Positions 41,494 to 50,353 of a stretch of 64,000 bases of DNA are shown one piece after another. The notes under the pieces were generated by a model. That model had not been told where the DNA came from. It saw only the letters and a program-made list of their open reading frames with translations, and did no database searches. This DNA comes from an uncultured Oscillospiraceae bacterium (GTDB lineage: Bacteria; Bacillota; Clostridia; Oscillospirales; Acutalibacteraceae): assembly GCA_905192745.1 (NCBI GenBank), contig CAJJLZ010000006.1, forward strand, positions 32,521 to 96,520. Reading direction: 5' to 3'. Numbering within the stretch: position 1 is the first letter of the stretch; every line of letters starts with the position of its first letter. The position numbers were made by a program, and so were the translations under genes.

Positions 41494-41955
41494 ATGGAAG
41501 GAAACAGCGGAAAAGGAAAAGCGGCCCGCGCCCTTTTTGAGGAAGGATATAACTGCGCCCAGTCGGTACTCGGCGCCTATGCGGAAGAGCTGGGACTGAG
41601 CCGGGAAACGGCGATGCTTCTCGCTTCGCCCTTCGGCGGAGGAATGGGCCGGATGCGGGAGGTTTGCGGCGCGGTCTCCGGAATGCTGATGGCGGCGGGA
41701 CTGAAATACGGCTACGCCGACCCAAAGAATACGGTGGAAAAGAAGAGGACCTATCAAATGACGCAGGAACTGGCGGGGCGGTTCCGGGAGGAAAACGGTT
41801 CCATCATCTGCCGGGAACTGCTGGGGGCGGACGGTAGGGAACGCTCTCCCGAGCCATCCGAGCGGACGGCGCAGTACTACAAAAAAAGACCCTGTGCCTG
41901 TTTAGTGGAATGCGCTGCCGGTATTCTCGACAGTTACCGCCCCGGAGAGGCGTGA
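41494..41955 (+). CDS. C_GCAxxG_C_C family protein
   Basis: This 153-residue protein carries the named cysteine pattern: GYNCAQSVL, VCGAVSGMLMA, IICRELLG and CACLVECAAGIL. These proteins (TIGR01909) are thought to bind a metal or Fe-S cluster and are common in anaerobes, with unknown activity. AAAGGAG precedes ATG 41494. It starts 30 bases after the deacylase gene. Confidence 0.9.
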   Translation: MEGNSGKGKAARALFEEGYNCAQSVLGAYAEELGLSRETAMLLASPFGGGMGRMREVCGAVSGMLMAAGLKYGYADPKNTVEKKRTYQMTQELAGRFREENGSIICRELLGADGRERSPEPSERTAQYYKKRPCACLVECAAGILDSYRPGEA

Positions 41956-41976
41956 TAGGGGCCGTGTTCATGGTGG

Positions 41977-42010
41977 ATTTGTGCCGGTTCCGTAAGGGAT
42001 CGGCACAAAT
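41977..42010 (+). repeat. Hairpin between the C_GCAxxG_C_C gene and the HD nucleotidase gene
   Basis: ATTTGTGCCG / CGGCACAAAT with an inner G-U-containing extension gives about 15 pairs and a GTAA loop. No U run follows, so it looks like an mRNA processing or stability element. Confidence 0.5.
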
Positions 42011-42051
42011 TATGCCGTGATCGGAAAAGAACGGGAGGTGTGAATACAGAG

Positions 42052-42636
42052 ATGGGAAAATCCTTTTTCGCGATGCTTTCGCGGATGAAACATATCAATC
42101 GCTGGGCGCTGATGCGGAATACCCGCACGGAAAACGTCTGTGAGCATTCCCATGACGTGGCGGTGCTCACTCATGCGCTGGCGGTGTTGACCAACCGACG
42201 CTTTGGCGGCCGGGTGGATGTCGGACGCTGCGCGCTTCTGGCGCTGTACCATGACGCGCCGGAGATCCTTACCGGCGATCTGCCCACGCCGGTGAAGTAT
42301 TACAATCCGGCCATTCGCGAGGCGTACCGGCAGGTAGAAGCGGTATCGGAGAAAAAGCTGCTCTCTATGCTGCCGGAGGACCTGCGGGAGGAATACGCGC
42401 CGCTTCTGCTTTCCGACGGGCAGTGGACAGAGGAACGTCGTTTGGTCAAAGCGGCCGACAAGCTTGCGGCGCTCATCAAATGCGTGGAGGAGCTGGAACA
42501 GGGGAATCGGGAATTCGAGCAGGCCCGAAAATCTACGGAAGAAGCAATCCGCGCCATGAAACTGCCGGCGGCGGATTGCTTTCTGGAGGAATTCCTCCCG
42601 GCTTATCATCTGACCCTGGACGAACAGGGAGAATAG
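42052..42636 (+). CDS. HD-domain 5'-deoxynucleotidase (YfbR-type)
   Basis: This 194-residue phosphohydrolase has RWALMRNTRTENVCEHSHDVAVLTHAL (two His of the site), LALYHDAPEILTGDLPTPVKYYN (HD motif, YfbR signature) and VKAADKLAALIKCVEE. It would strip phosphate from deoxynucleoside monophosphates. ATG 42052 follows GGGAGG at 13 bases; the in-frame GTG at 42040 is too close to that site. Confidence 0.9.
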   Translation: MGKSFFAMLSRMKHINRWALMRNTRTENVCEHSHDVAVLTHALAVLTNRRFGGRVDVGRCALLALYHDAPEILTGDLPTPVKYYNPAIREAYRQVEAVSEKKLLSMLPEDLREEYAPLLLSDGQWTEERRLVKAADKLAALIKCVEELEQGNREFEQARKSTEEAIRAMKLPAADCFLEEFLPAYHLTLDEQGE

Positions 42637-42681
42637 GCGGGCATAGTATATTCATTTTCGGGGAAAGGGTGTTTTACCGGT

Positions 42682-42786
42682 ATGGGAAAGCGGTATGTGG
42701 TGGATTTCAATACACTGCAGAGCCGGAAGGAGAAATGTGGGGAAGAAATCCGACAGATAGAGGCTTCCTTTCGGGAGTCGAAATAG
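42682..42786 (+). CDS. Possible 34-residue small protein
   Basis: A short frame MGKRYVVDFNTLQSRKEKCGEEIRQIEASFRESK with AAAGGG 12 bases upstream. It is charged, probably a single helix, with one cysteine. Codon use resembles neighbours. I recognise no family, and it could be chance. The rest of the 500-base gap to the hydrogenase operon holds regulatory sequence. Confidence 0.3.
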   Translation: MGKRYVVDFNTLQSRKEKCGEEIRQIEASFRESK

Positions 42787-42937
42787 TCGAAATAAAAAAG
42801 AGGAATAAAGGGGAAGAATGAAGAAGCGCGGCGAAATAACGCCGGATCGGGGAGGAAAGGCAGAAATTCCCTGCGCTGTCTGTGCGCTCTCTGTCGATAT
42901 GTGGCAAAATTCCCGGAAAAATTTCGGGAATAATTGC

Positions 42938-42975
42938 AAAAAACTTATTGTTACAAAAATAACAATAAGTTTTTT
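42938..42975. promoter_or_regulatory. Rex-like operator upstream of the hydrogenase operon
   Basis: TTGTTA (42948-42953), six bases, TAACAA (42960-42965) matches the outer bases of the clostridial Rex site TTGTTAANNNNTTAACAA. The inverted repeat extends to 16 bp on each side. Rex senses NADH/NAD+ and represses fermentation and hydrogenase genes. A likely -10 (TATACT, 43021-43026) lies downstream with a poor -35. The AT-rich palindrome could alternatively be a weak terminator. Confidence 0.6.
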
Positions 42976-43145
42976 CGCGGATTTTGAAGAATTCCTGTAG
43001 AAATTTCCTACCGCTTCTGTTATACTAATAAACTAGCGTATAACGTATATTGCTAACGAGGATTCTCCCGTTTTATGCGGGGGAATCGCCGCTCGGCAGT
43101 ATACCGAACGGCGAGTTTGAATATCCGCAAGGAGGAAAAGGCAAC

Positions 43146-43643
43146 ATGCAAAAAAAGATCAGCAAGCTTCCCTTTAAGGGCACCGCTGAGCAGAAGCAGA
43201 AACTGCTGGACGTGATCGACACCTACAAGTCGGATCCCAGCCGCCTGATGACCGTCATGCAGGAGGCGCAGGAAATCTACGGCTATCTGCCGTTTGAGGT
43301 GCAGCAGATGATTGCGGACGGCATGAACGTGCCGCTGGAAAAGGTGTACGGCGTGGCAACGTTTTACGCTCAGTTCGCGCTGTCTCCCAAAGGCGTTTAT
43401 AACGTTTCCGTCTGTCTGGGCACCGCCTGCTATGTCAAGGGATCGGGCGACCTGTTCAACAAGATCAGCGAAGTGCTGGGAATCGGCGCGGACGAATGCA
43501 CGGAGGATGGAAGGTTCTCTTTGACCGCCTGCCGTTGTATCGGCGCCTGCGGCCTGGCTCCTGTTCTGACCGTGAACAACGACGTGTATGGCCGTCTGAC
43601 CGTGGACGATGTGGAAGGCATCCTCGCGAAGTATACTGATTGA
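43146..43643 (+). CDS. hydC: Electron-bifurcating hydrogenase subunit HydC (NuoE-like)
   Basis: This 165-residue thioredoxin-like [2Fe-2S] protein has GYLPFEVQQMIADGMNVPLEKVYGVATFYAQF, then the four cluster ligands in VCLGTACYVKGS and CRCIGACGLAPV, as in NuoE and HydC. ATG 43146 follows AAGGAGG. With HydB and HydA it forms a soluble complex that oxidises NADH and reduced ferredoxin together to make H2. It is the first gene of the operon behind the Rex-like site. Confidence 0.93.
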   Translation: MQKKISKLPFKGTAEQKQKLLDVIDTYKSDPSRLMTVMQEAQEIYGYLPFEVQQMIADGMNVPLEKVYGVATFYAQFALSPKGVYNVSVCLGTACYVKGSGDLFNKISEVLGIGADECTEDGRFSLTACRCIGACGLAPVLTVNNDVYGRLTVDDVEGILAKYTD

Positions 43644-43644
43644 G

Positions 43645-44232
43645 ATGCGTGAGTTATCGCTGAACGTACTGGATATTGCGCAGAATTCCATCGCAGCCGG
43701 CGCTTCTCTGACGGAAATCCTTGTGAAGGAGGACGCGGCGGCCGACCGGATCGTTATCACGGTTCGGGATAACGGCCGGGGAATGACTCCGGAACAGGTT
43801 CGGAAGGTGAGCGACCCGTTTTATACCACCCGCACCACCCGGAAGGTGGGAATGGGGATTCCGCTTTTCCGCATGGCGGCCGAGATGGCCGGCGGGGAGC
43901 TGCGGATTGATTCCCGCCCGGGCGAGGGGACGACGGTAACGGCGACGTTTGTCCGTTCCCATATCGACCGGATGCCGCTGGGGGATATGACCGGGACGGT
44001 GGCGGCGCTGATCCGCATGAATCCTGACCGGGATTTCCGCTATACGCGGGGTCTGAACGGACGAACGTTTACGGTGGATACGCGGGAACTGCGGGAGATT
44101 CTCGGCGACGTGCCGCTGGACACGCCGGAGGTTGCGGCGTGGATCGGTGAATATATTGCGGAACAGACCGAAGCGGTTCTTGATCCGTCGCCCGGCAGCG
44201 AAGCGCAGGGCGGCTCATACACAGAGAATTAG
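43645..44232 (+). CDS. HATPase-domain protein of the hydrogenase operon
   Basis: About 195 residues: MRELSLNVLDIAQNSIAAGAS (N box, Asn in place), VRDNGRGMTPEQVRKVSDPFYTTR (G1) and VGMGIPLFRMAAEMAGGELRIDS (G2). It is a histidine-kinase-like ATP-binding fold without a phospho-accepting His domain. The stop of hydC is one base upstream, so it is coupled. This gene is a regular but unexplained insertion between NuoE- and NuoF-like genes in Clostridia; it may regulate complex assembly or expression. Confidence 0.88.
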   Translation: MRELSLNVLDIAQNSIAAGASLTEILVKEDAAADRIVITVRDNGRGMTPEQVRKVSDPFYTTRTTRKVGMGIPLFRMAAEMAGGELRIDSRPGEGTTVTATFVRSHIDRMPLGDMTGTVAALIRMNPDRDFRYTRGLNGRTFTVDTRELREILGDVPLDTPEVAAWIGEYIAEQTEAVLDPSPGSEAQGGSYTEN

Positions 44233-44244
44233 GAGGTTAGCATT

Positions 44245-44616
44245 GTGAAAACTTTGGCAGAGCTTCAGGCCATTCGGGATAAGGCCCGTGAAAAAATGAC
44301 GGTTCGGGGCGATCATCAGGAAGCGGTGCGCGTTGTCGTCGGCATGGCGACCTGCGGAATCGCGGCCGGCGCCCGTCCGGTGCTGAACGCGTTTACGGAC
44401 GAAGTGGCCAAGCGCCATCTGGAAAATGTAACGGTGGGGCAGACCGGCTGTATCGGTATGTGCCAGTTTGAGCCGATCGTGGAGGTTACTCTTCCCGGCA
44501 AGGAGAAGGTGACCTACGGCAAGGTCACGCCGGAAAAGGTTGCGCGCATTGTTGTCGATCATGTCGTCAACGGCAATCCGGTGGTTGAGTACACCATCGG
44601 CGAACTGATGAAGTAA
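44245..44616 (+). CDS. Thioredoxin-like (2Fe-2S) ferredoxin
   Basis: This 123-residue protein has VVVGMATCGIAAGARPVL and TGCIGMCQFEPIVEV, four cysteines in the thioredoxin-like [2Fe-2S] arrangement. The start is GTG 44245 after AGGAGG. It resembles the N-terminal domain of the next protein, so the complex has several such domains and it may be an extra electron carrier. Standalone copies between HATPase and hydB are common in clostridial hydrogenase operons. Confidence 0.9.
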   Translation: MKTLAELQAIRDKAREKMTVRGDHQEAVRVVVGMATCGIAAGARPVLNAFTDEVAKRHLENVTVGQTGCIGMCQFEPIVEVTLPGKEKVTYGKVTPEKVARIVVDHVVNGNPVVEYTIGELMK

Positions 44617-44634
44617 ACAGGGAGGTTAATAAAG

Positions 44635-46422
44635 ATGGTTCGTTCCCATGTACTGGTTTGCGGCGGTACCGGCTGCACCTCCTCCAACAGCCTGAAAATT
44701 ATTGCCAAGCTGGAAGAGGAAATCGCGGCGCAGGGGCTGGCCGAAGAGGTGAAGGTCGTTAAGACCGGATGCTTCGGTCTGTGCGCGCTCGGTCCGATTA
44801 TGATTGTGTATCCCGAGGGATGCTTCTACTCGCGGGTAACCGTCGAGGACGTTCCCGAAATCGTTTCCGAGCATCTTCTCAAGGGCCGGGTTGTGACCCG
44901 TCTGCTGTATGACGAGACGGTCGGCAAGGATGAGATCAAGTCTCTGAACGAGACCGATTTCTATAAAAAGCAGGTTCGTGTGGCGCTTCGCAACTGCGGC
45001 GTTGTGGATCCGGAGTCCATTGACGAATACATAGCGCAGGACGGTTATCAGGCGCTGGCAAAATGTCTGACCGAGTATACTCCCGAGCAGGTTATTCAGA
45101 TCGTGACCGATTCGGGGCTGCGTGGCCGCGGCGGCGGCGGATTCCCCACCGGCCGGAAATGGGCGCTCTGCGCACCGAACAAGGCCCCTCAGAAATATGT
45201 GGTCTGCAACGCGGACGAGGGCGACCCCGGCGCGTTCATGGATCGTTCCGTTCTGGAAGGCGACCCGCACTGCATCGTGGAGGCCATGGCCATTGCCGGT
45301 TACGCGATCGGCGCGACCAAAGGCTTCGTTTATGTCCGTGCGGAGTATCCGATTGCGGTGCAGCGCCTGCAGATCGCGATCGACGAGGCGCGGGAATACG
45401 GCCTGCTGGGCAAGGATATTTTCAGTTCCGGCTTTGATTTTGATATGGAGATCCGGCTGGGAGCCGGCGCGTTCGTCTGCGGCGAGGAAACCGCGCTGAT
45501 GACCTCGATCGAAGGCAACCGCGGCGAGCCCCGTCCCCGTCCGCCTTATCCGGCGGTCAAGGGCCTGTTCGGCTGCCCGACGGTGGAAAACAACGTCGAG
45601 ACCTTCGCCAACATCCCGCAGATCATTCTGCGCGGGGCGGATTGGTTTTCGTCTATGGGCACTGAGAAATCCAATGGCACCAAGGTGTTCGCTCTGGGCG
45701 GCAAGATCAAACACACCGGTCTGGTCGAAATCCCGATGGGCACCACCCTGCGGGAGATCGTGGAGGAAATCGGCGGCGGCATCCCGAACGGAAAGAAGTT
45801 CAAGGCGGCCCAGACCGGCGGTCCTTCCGGCGGCTGTATCCCGGCCAGCCTGATCGATACCGCGATCGACTATGACAACCTGATCGCTCTGGGCTGCATG
45901 ATGGGCTCCGGCGGACTGATCGTCATGGACGAGGACACCTGCATGGTGGATATCGCCAAGTTCTTCCTCGAGTTTACGGTGGACGAGTCCTGCGGCAAAT
46001 GTACTCCCTGCCGCGTCGGCACCAAGCGCCTGCTCGAAAAGCTGGATAAGATTACCAAGGGCAACGGCACGCTTCAGGATATCGACGATCTGGAAGCGCT
46101 CTGCCATTACATCAAGGAAAATTCGCTGTGCGGTCTTGGCCAGACGGCCCCGAACCCGGTGCTTTCCACGCTCCATTTCTTCCGTGATGAATATGTGGCG
46201 CACGTCGTTGACAAAAAATGTCCGGCCGGCGTCTGCAAGTCCCTGCTTTCCTACGCCGTTGTGGCGGAGAAGTGCAAGGGCTGTACCGCCTGCTCGCGTG
46301 TCTGCCCGGTCGGCGCGATTTCCGGCACGGTGAAGAACCCGCATGTCATCGACACCTCAAAGTGCATCAAGTGCGGAGCCTGCATGGAAAAATGCCGGTT
46401 CGGCGCGATTGTAAAGCGGTAA
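44635..46422 (+). CDS. hydB: Electron-bifurcating hydrogenase subunit HydB (NuoF-like)
   Basis: This 595-residue flavoprotein oxidises NADH. Domains in order: a thioredoxin-like [2Fe-2S] domain (CGGTGCTSS...CFGLCALGP, residues 8-60), the NuoF FMN/NADH domain (GLRGRGGGGFPTGRKW, CNADEGDPGAFMDR), SLBB, the NuoF 4Fe-4S site (ESCGKCTPCRVG), and a C-terminal pair of 4Fe-4S clusters (CKGCTACSRVCPVGAI, CIKCGACMEKCRFGAI). All expected ligands are present. It sits 18 bases after the ferredoxin gene. Confidence 0.95.
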   Translation: MVRSHVLVCGGTGCTSSNSLKIIAKLEEEIAAQGLAEEVKVVKTGCFGLCALGPIMIVYPEGCFYSRVTVEDVPEIVSEHLLKGRVVTRLLYDETVGKDEIKSLNETDFYKKQVRVALRNCGVVDPESIDEYIAQDGYQALAKCLTEYTPEQVIQIVTDSGLRGRGGGGFPTGRKWALCAPNKAPQKYVVCNADEGDPGAFMDRSVLEGDPHCIVEAMAIAGYAIGATKGFVYVRAEYPIAVQRLQIAIDEAREYGLLGKDIFSSGFDFDMEIRLGAGAFVCGEETALMTSIEGNRGEPRPRPPYPAVKGLFGCPTVENNVETFANIPQIILRGADWFSSMGTEKSNGTKVFALGGKIKHTGLVEIPMGTTLREIVEEIGGGIPNGKKFKAAQTGGPSGGCIPASLIDTAIDYDNLIALGCMMGSGGLIVMDEDTCMVDIAKFFLEFTVDESCGKCTPCRVGTKRLLEKLDKITKGNGTLQDIDDLEALCHYIKENSLCGLGQTAPNPVLSTLHFFRDEYVAHVVDKKCPAGVCKSLLSYAVVAEKCKGCTACSRVCPVGAISGTVKNPHVIDTSKCIKCGACMEKCRFGAIVKR

Positions 46423-46440
46423 GAAAGGAGTACGCTGAAA

Positions 46441-48183
46441 ATGGAAATGATCAACTGCAAAATCAATGGGATCGCTGTCAGCGTGCCCAAGGGCTCCACG
46501 ATTCTGGAGGCCGCCCGTTACGCCGGCGTGGAAATTCCCACGCTGTGCTTCCTGAAGGACATCAATGAGATCGGCGCCTGCCGTATCTGCGTGGTCGAAG
46601 CGACCGGCGCCCGTGGTCTGGTGACTGCCTGCGTGTACCCGGTTTCCGAAGGGATGGAGATCCAGACCAACTCGGCGAAGGTACAGGCCGCCCGCCGCAC
46701 GACGCTGGAACTGATCCTCTCCACCCATGACAAGAAATGTCTCTCCTGCGTGCGGTCCAACGACTGCGAACTGCAGAAAATGTGCCGCGACTACGGCGTG
46801 GAAATGGCGGAGAAGTACGAGGGCTTCCGCCCGCAGTATGAGTTGGATCTCTCCACCGCCCATCTCGTGCGGGACAACAACAAGTGTATCCTTTGCCGCC
46901 GCTGCGTGGCCGCCTGCCGTCAGCAGTTTGTGTCGGTGATCGGAGCGAACGACCGCGGTATTGATACCCATATCGGCACTCCGTTTGAGAAGCAGCTGGC
47001 CGACGTCCCCTGCGTCTCCTGCGGCCAGTGCGAAGTGGTTTGCCCGACCGGCGCTCTGGTAGAGAAGGACGACACCGATAAGGTTTGGGCGGCTCTTGCG
47101 GACAAGAGCAAGACCGTAATCGTTCAGACCGCTCCCTCCATCCGCGCCACCCTCGGCGAATGCTTCGGCATGCCGGTCGGCACTAACGTGGAAGGGAAGA
47201 TGGCCGCGGCGCTCCGCCGCCTGGGCTTTGCCAAGGTGTTCGACACCGACTTCGGTGCGGACATGACCATCGTCGAAGAGGCGACCGAGTTTGTGGATCG
47301 GGTGAAGAACGGCGGCGTGCTGCCGATGATTACCTCCTGCTCGCCCGGCTGGGTCAAATTTGCGGAGTATTACTATCCGGATCAGCTGGCGAATCTGTCC
47401 TCCTGCAAATCGCCGCAGCAGATGACCGGCGCGGTCATCAAGACCTATTACGCGGAAAAGAACGGTATCGATCCGAAGGACATCGTTGTGGTTTCGGTCA
47501 TGCCCTGCACCGCGAAGAAGTTTGAAATCGGACGCGACGATCAGGATGCGGCCGGTGTGGCGGATGTGGATATCGTCATCACCACCCGTGAGCTTGGGCG
47601 GATGATTAAGCGTGCCGGTCTTGATTTCGTTAACCTACCGGACGAGGACTTCGACTATCCGCTGTCGGAGGATACCGGCGCGGCGGTCATCTTCGGCGCG
47701 ACCGGCGGCGTGATGGAAGCGGCCCTGCGTACCGCCAACGATGTGCTGACCGGGAAGGACAACGAGGAAGTGGAATTCCATGCTGTCCGTGGTACCGACG
47801 GCATCAAGGAAGCGACTTACAATATTGCGGGCATGGAGATCAAGGTGGCGGCTGTCAGCGGTATCGCCAGCGCAAACTATGTCATGTCCCGCATCAAGGA
47901 CGGCACCGCTCCCTGGCATTTTGTCGAGATCATGTGCTGCCCCGGCGGCTGCGTGAACGGCGGCGGCCAGCCGATTCAGCCCGCGTCGGTGCGGAACTTC
48001 ACCGATCTGAAAGCGCTGCGCGCCAAGGCCCTGTACGATCAGGATGCGGCGATGCCGCTTCGGAAATCTCATCAGTCTCCGGCGGTCAAGCTGGTCTACG
48101 ACGAGTATTTCGAAAACTATGGCAGCCACAAGGCGCACGAAATTCTGCATACTTCGTATGTGGGACGGAAGAAATTCAACTGA
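46441..48183 (+). CDS. hydA: NADH-dependent [FeFe]-hydrogenase catalytic subunit HydA
   Basis: This 580-residue enzyme makes H2. Domains: N-terminal [2Fe-2S] (CFLKDINEIGACRIC), the His-Cys cluster region (CLSCVRSNDCELQ), two 4Fe-4S clusters (CILCRRCVAAC, CVSCGQCEVVCP) and the H-cluster domain with TSCSPGWV, MPCTAKKFE and MCCPGGCVNGGGQP. The last motif has Cys where MACPGGC is usual. The layout matches group A3 bifurcating enzymes. No maturase genes (hydE, hydF, hydG) are in the window. It is the last gene before a terminator. Confidence 0.95.
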   Translation: MEMINCKINGIAVSVPKGSTILEAARYAGVEIPTLCFLKDINEIGACRICVVEATGARGLVTACVYPVSEGMEIQTNSAKVQAARRTTLELILSTHDKKCLSCVRSNDCELQKMCRDYGVEMAEKYEGFRPQYELDLSTAHLVRDNNKCILCRRCVAACRQQFVSVIGANDRGIDTHIGTPFEKQLADVPCVSCGQCEVVCPTGALVEKDDTDKVWAALADKSKTVIVQTAPSIRATLGECFGMPVGTNVEGKMAAALRRLGFAKVFDTDFGADMTIVEEATEFVDRVKNGGVLPMITSCSPGWVKFAEYYYPDQLANLSSCKSPQQMTGAVIKTYYAEKNGIDPKDIVVVSVMPCTAKKFEIGRDDQDAAGVADVDIVITTRELGRMIKRAGLDFVNLPDEDFDYPLSEDTGAAVIFGATGGVMEAALRTANDVLTGKDNEEVEFHAVRGTDGIKEATYNIAGMEIKVAAVSGIASANYVMSRIKDGTAPWHFVEIMCCPGGCVNGGGQPIQPASVRNFTDLKALRAKALYDQDAAMPLRKSHQSPAVKLVYDEYFENYGSHKAHEILHTSYVGRKKFN

Positions 48184-48197
48184 GTTTTTCCCGGCAA

Positions 48198-48236
48198 AAA
48201 GGGAGCGGAACGCTTGTCAAGCGTTCCGCTCCCTTT
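48198..48236. terminator. Bidirectional terminator between hydA and the V-ATPase operon
   Basis: AAAGGGAGCGGAACGCTT pairs perfectly with its mirror around GTC. It separates two large convergent operons. Confidence 0.85.
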
Positions 48237-48268
48237 GTCTTGCTCAGCAATCCGTATTGCTTTTTCCG

Positions 48269-48913
48269 CTAAAGAGACGCGGCGGTTTCCTCGGCGGCCA
48301 GAAGTTCCTTCACCTTCATCAGACGGGTAATATTTCCCCGCTCGTTATCCTCCAGTTTCATGGTGATGGTGCGGATAGCTTCCTCCATTTCCGGGATCAT
48401 GACATGCTCCAGCGCGTTAACCCGACGCCGTGTCTTTTCAATCTCATCCGCCAGCATATCGCAGGTTTTCTCAATCTCCGCCAGTTCAATCAGGGAGGGC
48501 AGAAGGGCGGAGAGAGACAGAACCGCGCCGTCCAGCTCGCCGGAGGTGAACGCAAATCCATAAGGGAGATCGGTTGCTCCCTCGGATTCGGTCAGGGTGA
48601 GAGAAGGAACCTCCACGCTCATGATATTTTTTATTCCCGCCCGGACGGAAGAGGGGCGGGCGGGAACCATCAGCGCTTCGGCGACGGCTTCTTCGCCCAT
48701 ACGGGCGGCGGCGACCCCAAATTCCCGCATCGCGTCGGAGAGTGCGGACTCCACCTGTTCCCGCAATTCACGGTTTCGGCGGATATGGGCCATGAACTGC
48801 CGGGCCATCTCATCCTGCTTATCCTTGAGGAGTTTATGCCCCCGCACGGCGGTTTTCAGCCGCTTTTTCAGACGGCTGAGCTCCATCCGGGTGGGATTGA
48901 CACGAATGGCCAT
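48269..48913 (-). CDS. ntpD: V-type ATPase subunit D (central shaft)
   Basis: This 214-residue protein has long N- and C-terminal coiled coils: VNPTRMELSRLKKRLKTAVRGHKLLKDKQDEMARQF at the start and INALEHVMIPEMEE-like VNALEHVMIPEMEEAIRTI near the end, the D-subunit signatures. It is the rotating shaft that couples A3B3 to the membrane ring. GAGGAGG precedes the ATG. It is the last gene of the operon, three bases after subunit B. Confidence 0.95.
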   Translation of the reverse strand: MAIRVNPTRMELSRLKKRLKTAVRGHKLLKDKQDEMARQFMAHIRRNRELREQVESALSDAMREFGVAAARMGEEAVAEALMVPARPSSVRAGIKNIMSVEVPSLTLTESEGATDLPYGFAFTSGELDGAVLSLSALLPSLIELAEIEKTCDMLADEIEKTRRRVNALEHVMIPEMEEAIRTITMKLEDNERGNITRLMKVKELLAAEETAASL

Positions 48914-48916
48914 GGA

Positions 48917-50311
48917 TCAAGCCTCCTCTGCGTCCGCGGTTTCGGCCGAAAGGTACCGGTCGAGGTAATCGTCCCGGATGCGCTTGAGCTCGCTCCGGGG
49001 CAGGAGAGAGAGCAGTTCCCAACCGATATCGAGGGTTTCCTCAATGCTGCGGTCGGTCTGATAGCCCTGAGAAACGTATCGTTTTTCAAATTCCGTGGCG
49101 AATTTCGCGTAAAGCTTATCTACATCGGAAAGCGCCGCTTCGCCAAGGATGACCGACAGCTCCTTTGCGTCTTTCCCCCGGGCATAGGCCGAGAAAAGCT
49201 GGTTCATCGTGTCGGCGTGATCTTCCCGGGTTTTGCCCTTGCCGATTCCCTTGTCCTTTAAGCGGGAGAGGGAGGGGAGCACATCGATTGGAGGGGTCAC
49301 TCCCTTGAGGTACAGCTCCCGGGACAGGATGATCTGCCCCTCGGTGATATACCCGGTCAGATCAGGGATGGGGTGGGTCTTGTCGTCCTCGGGCATGGTG
49401 AGGATCGGAATCTGGGTGATGGAGCCGGCCTTTCCACGGACCCGGCCCGCCCGTTCGTACAGGGAGGCGAGGTCGGTGTAGAGATAACCGGGATATCCCC
49501 GGCGGCCGGGCACTTCCTTGCGGGCGGCGGAAACCTCCCGCAGCGCCTCCGCGTAGTTGGTCAGGTCGGTCAGGATGACCAGCACATGCATCCCCCGCTC
49601 GTAGGCGAGATATTCCGCGCAGGTGATCGCCATACGGGGAGTGGCGATACGTTCCACCGCCGGATCGTTCGCCAGATTCATGAACAGCACGGCACGGTCG
49701 ATCGCGCCGGTTTTCTGGAAGTCACGGATAAAGAAATCCGCCTCTTCAAAGGTGATGCCGATGGCGGCGAACACCACGGCGAAGGATTCGTTTTTGCCGC
49801 GCACCTTTGCCTGCCGCGCGATCTGGGCCGCCAGCTCGGCATGGGGCAGGCCGGAGCCGGAGAAAACCGGCAGCTTCTGTCCGCGCACCAGGGTGTTCAG
49901 CCCGTCGATGGCGGAGATACCGGTCTGAATGAACTCGGCCGGGTAATCTCTGGCCGCGGGGTTGAGGGGAGAACCGTTGATGTCCAGCCGCTTTTCCGGA
50001 ATAACCGGGGCGCCCCCGTCGATCGGATTGCCCATTCCGTCGAAAATACGGCCTAGCATGTCGGGGCTGACCGCAAGCTGGGTGCCGTGGCCGAGGAAGC
50101 GGGCGCGGGCATCGGCAATCCGCAGGCCCTGCGCGCTTTCAAAAAGCTGCACCAGCGCCCGCCCGCCGTTGATCTCCAGCACGCGGCCCACGCGTATGCT
50201 GCCGTCGCTCTGGAGAATCTCCACCAGCTCGTCATATTTGACCCCTTCCACGTCCTCAACCACCATCAGCGGCCCGACGACCTCCCGGATGGTTTTGTAT
50301 TCCTTACGCAT
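48917..50311 (-). CDS. ntpB: V-type ATPase subunit B
   Basis: This 464-residue non-catalytic nucleotide subunit has YKTIREVVGPLMVVE, LPVFSGSGLPHAELAAQIARQA (the degenerate P-loop of B subunits), VLFMNLANDPAVERI, TPRMAITCAEYLAYE and the terminal IGWELLSLLPRSELKRI motif. It alternates with A in the hexameric head. It follows subunit A by about 40 bases. Confidence 0.96.
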   Translation of the reverse strand: MRKEYKTIREVVGPLMVVEDVEGVKYDELVEILQSDGSIRVGRVLEINGGRALVQLFESAQGLRIADARARFLGHGTQLAVSPDMLGRIFDGMGNPIDGGAPVIPEKRLDINGSPLNPAARDYPAEFIQTGISAIDGLNTLVRGQKLPVFSGSGLPHAELAAQIARQAKVRGKNESFAVVFAAIGITFEEADFFIRDFQKTGAIDRAVLFMNLANDPAVERIATPRMAITCAEYLAYERGMHVLVILTDLTNYAEALREVSAARKEVPGRRGYPGYLYTDLASLYERAGRVRGKAGSITQIPILTMPEDDKTHPIPDLTGYITEGQIILSRELYLKGVTPPIDVLPSLSRLKDKGIGKGKTREDHADTMNQLFSAYARGKDAKELSVILGEAALSDVDKLYAKFATEFEKRYVSQGYQTDRSIEETLDIGWELLSLLPRSELKRIRDDYLDRYLSAETADAEEA

Positions 50312-50353
50312 TGCGCCATCAAGCCTTTCGTCAAAAAGTCACGCGGGGACGGG

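Noticed and set aside
42818..43000. 60-codon frame covering the Rex-like site
   Set aside because: Its end is formed by the AT-rich palindrome and untranslatable-looking leader; the ribosome site is weak and the regulatory reading explains the sequence better.
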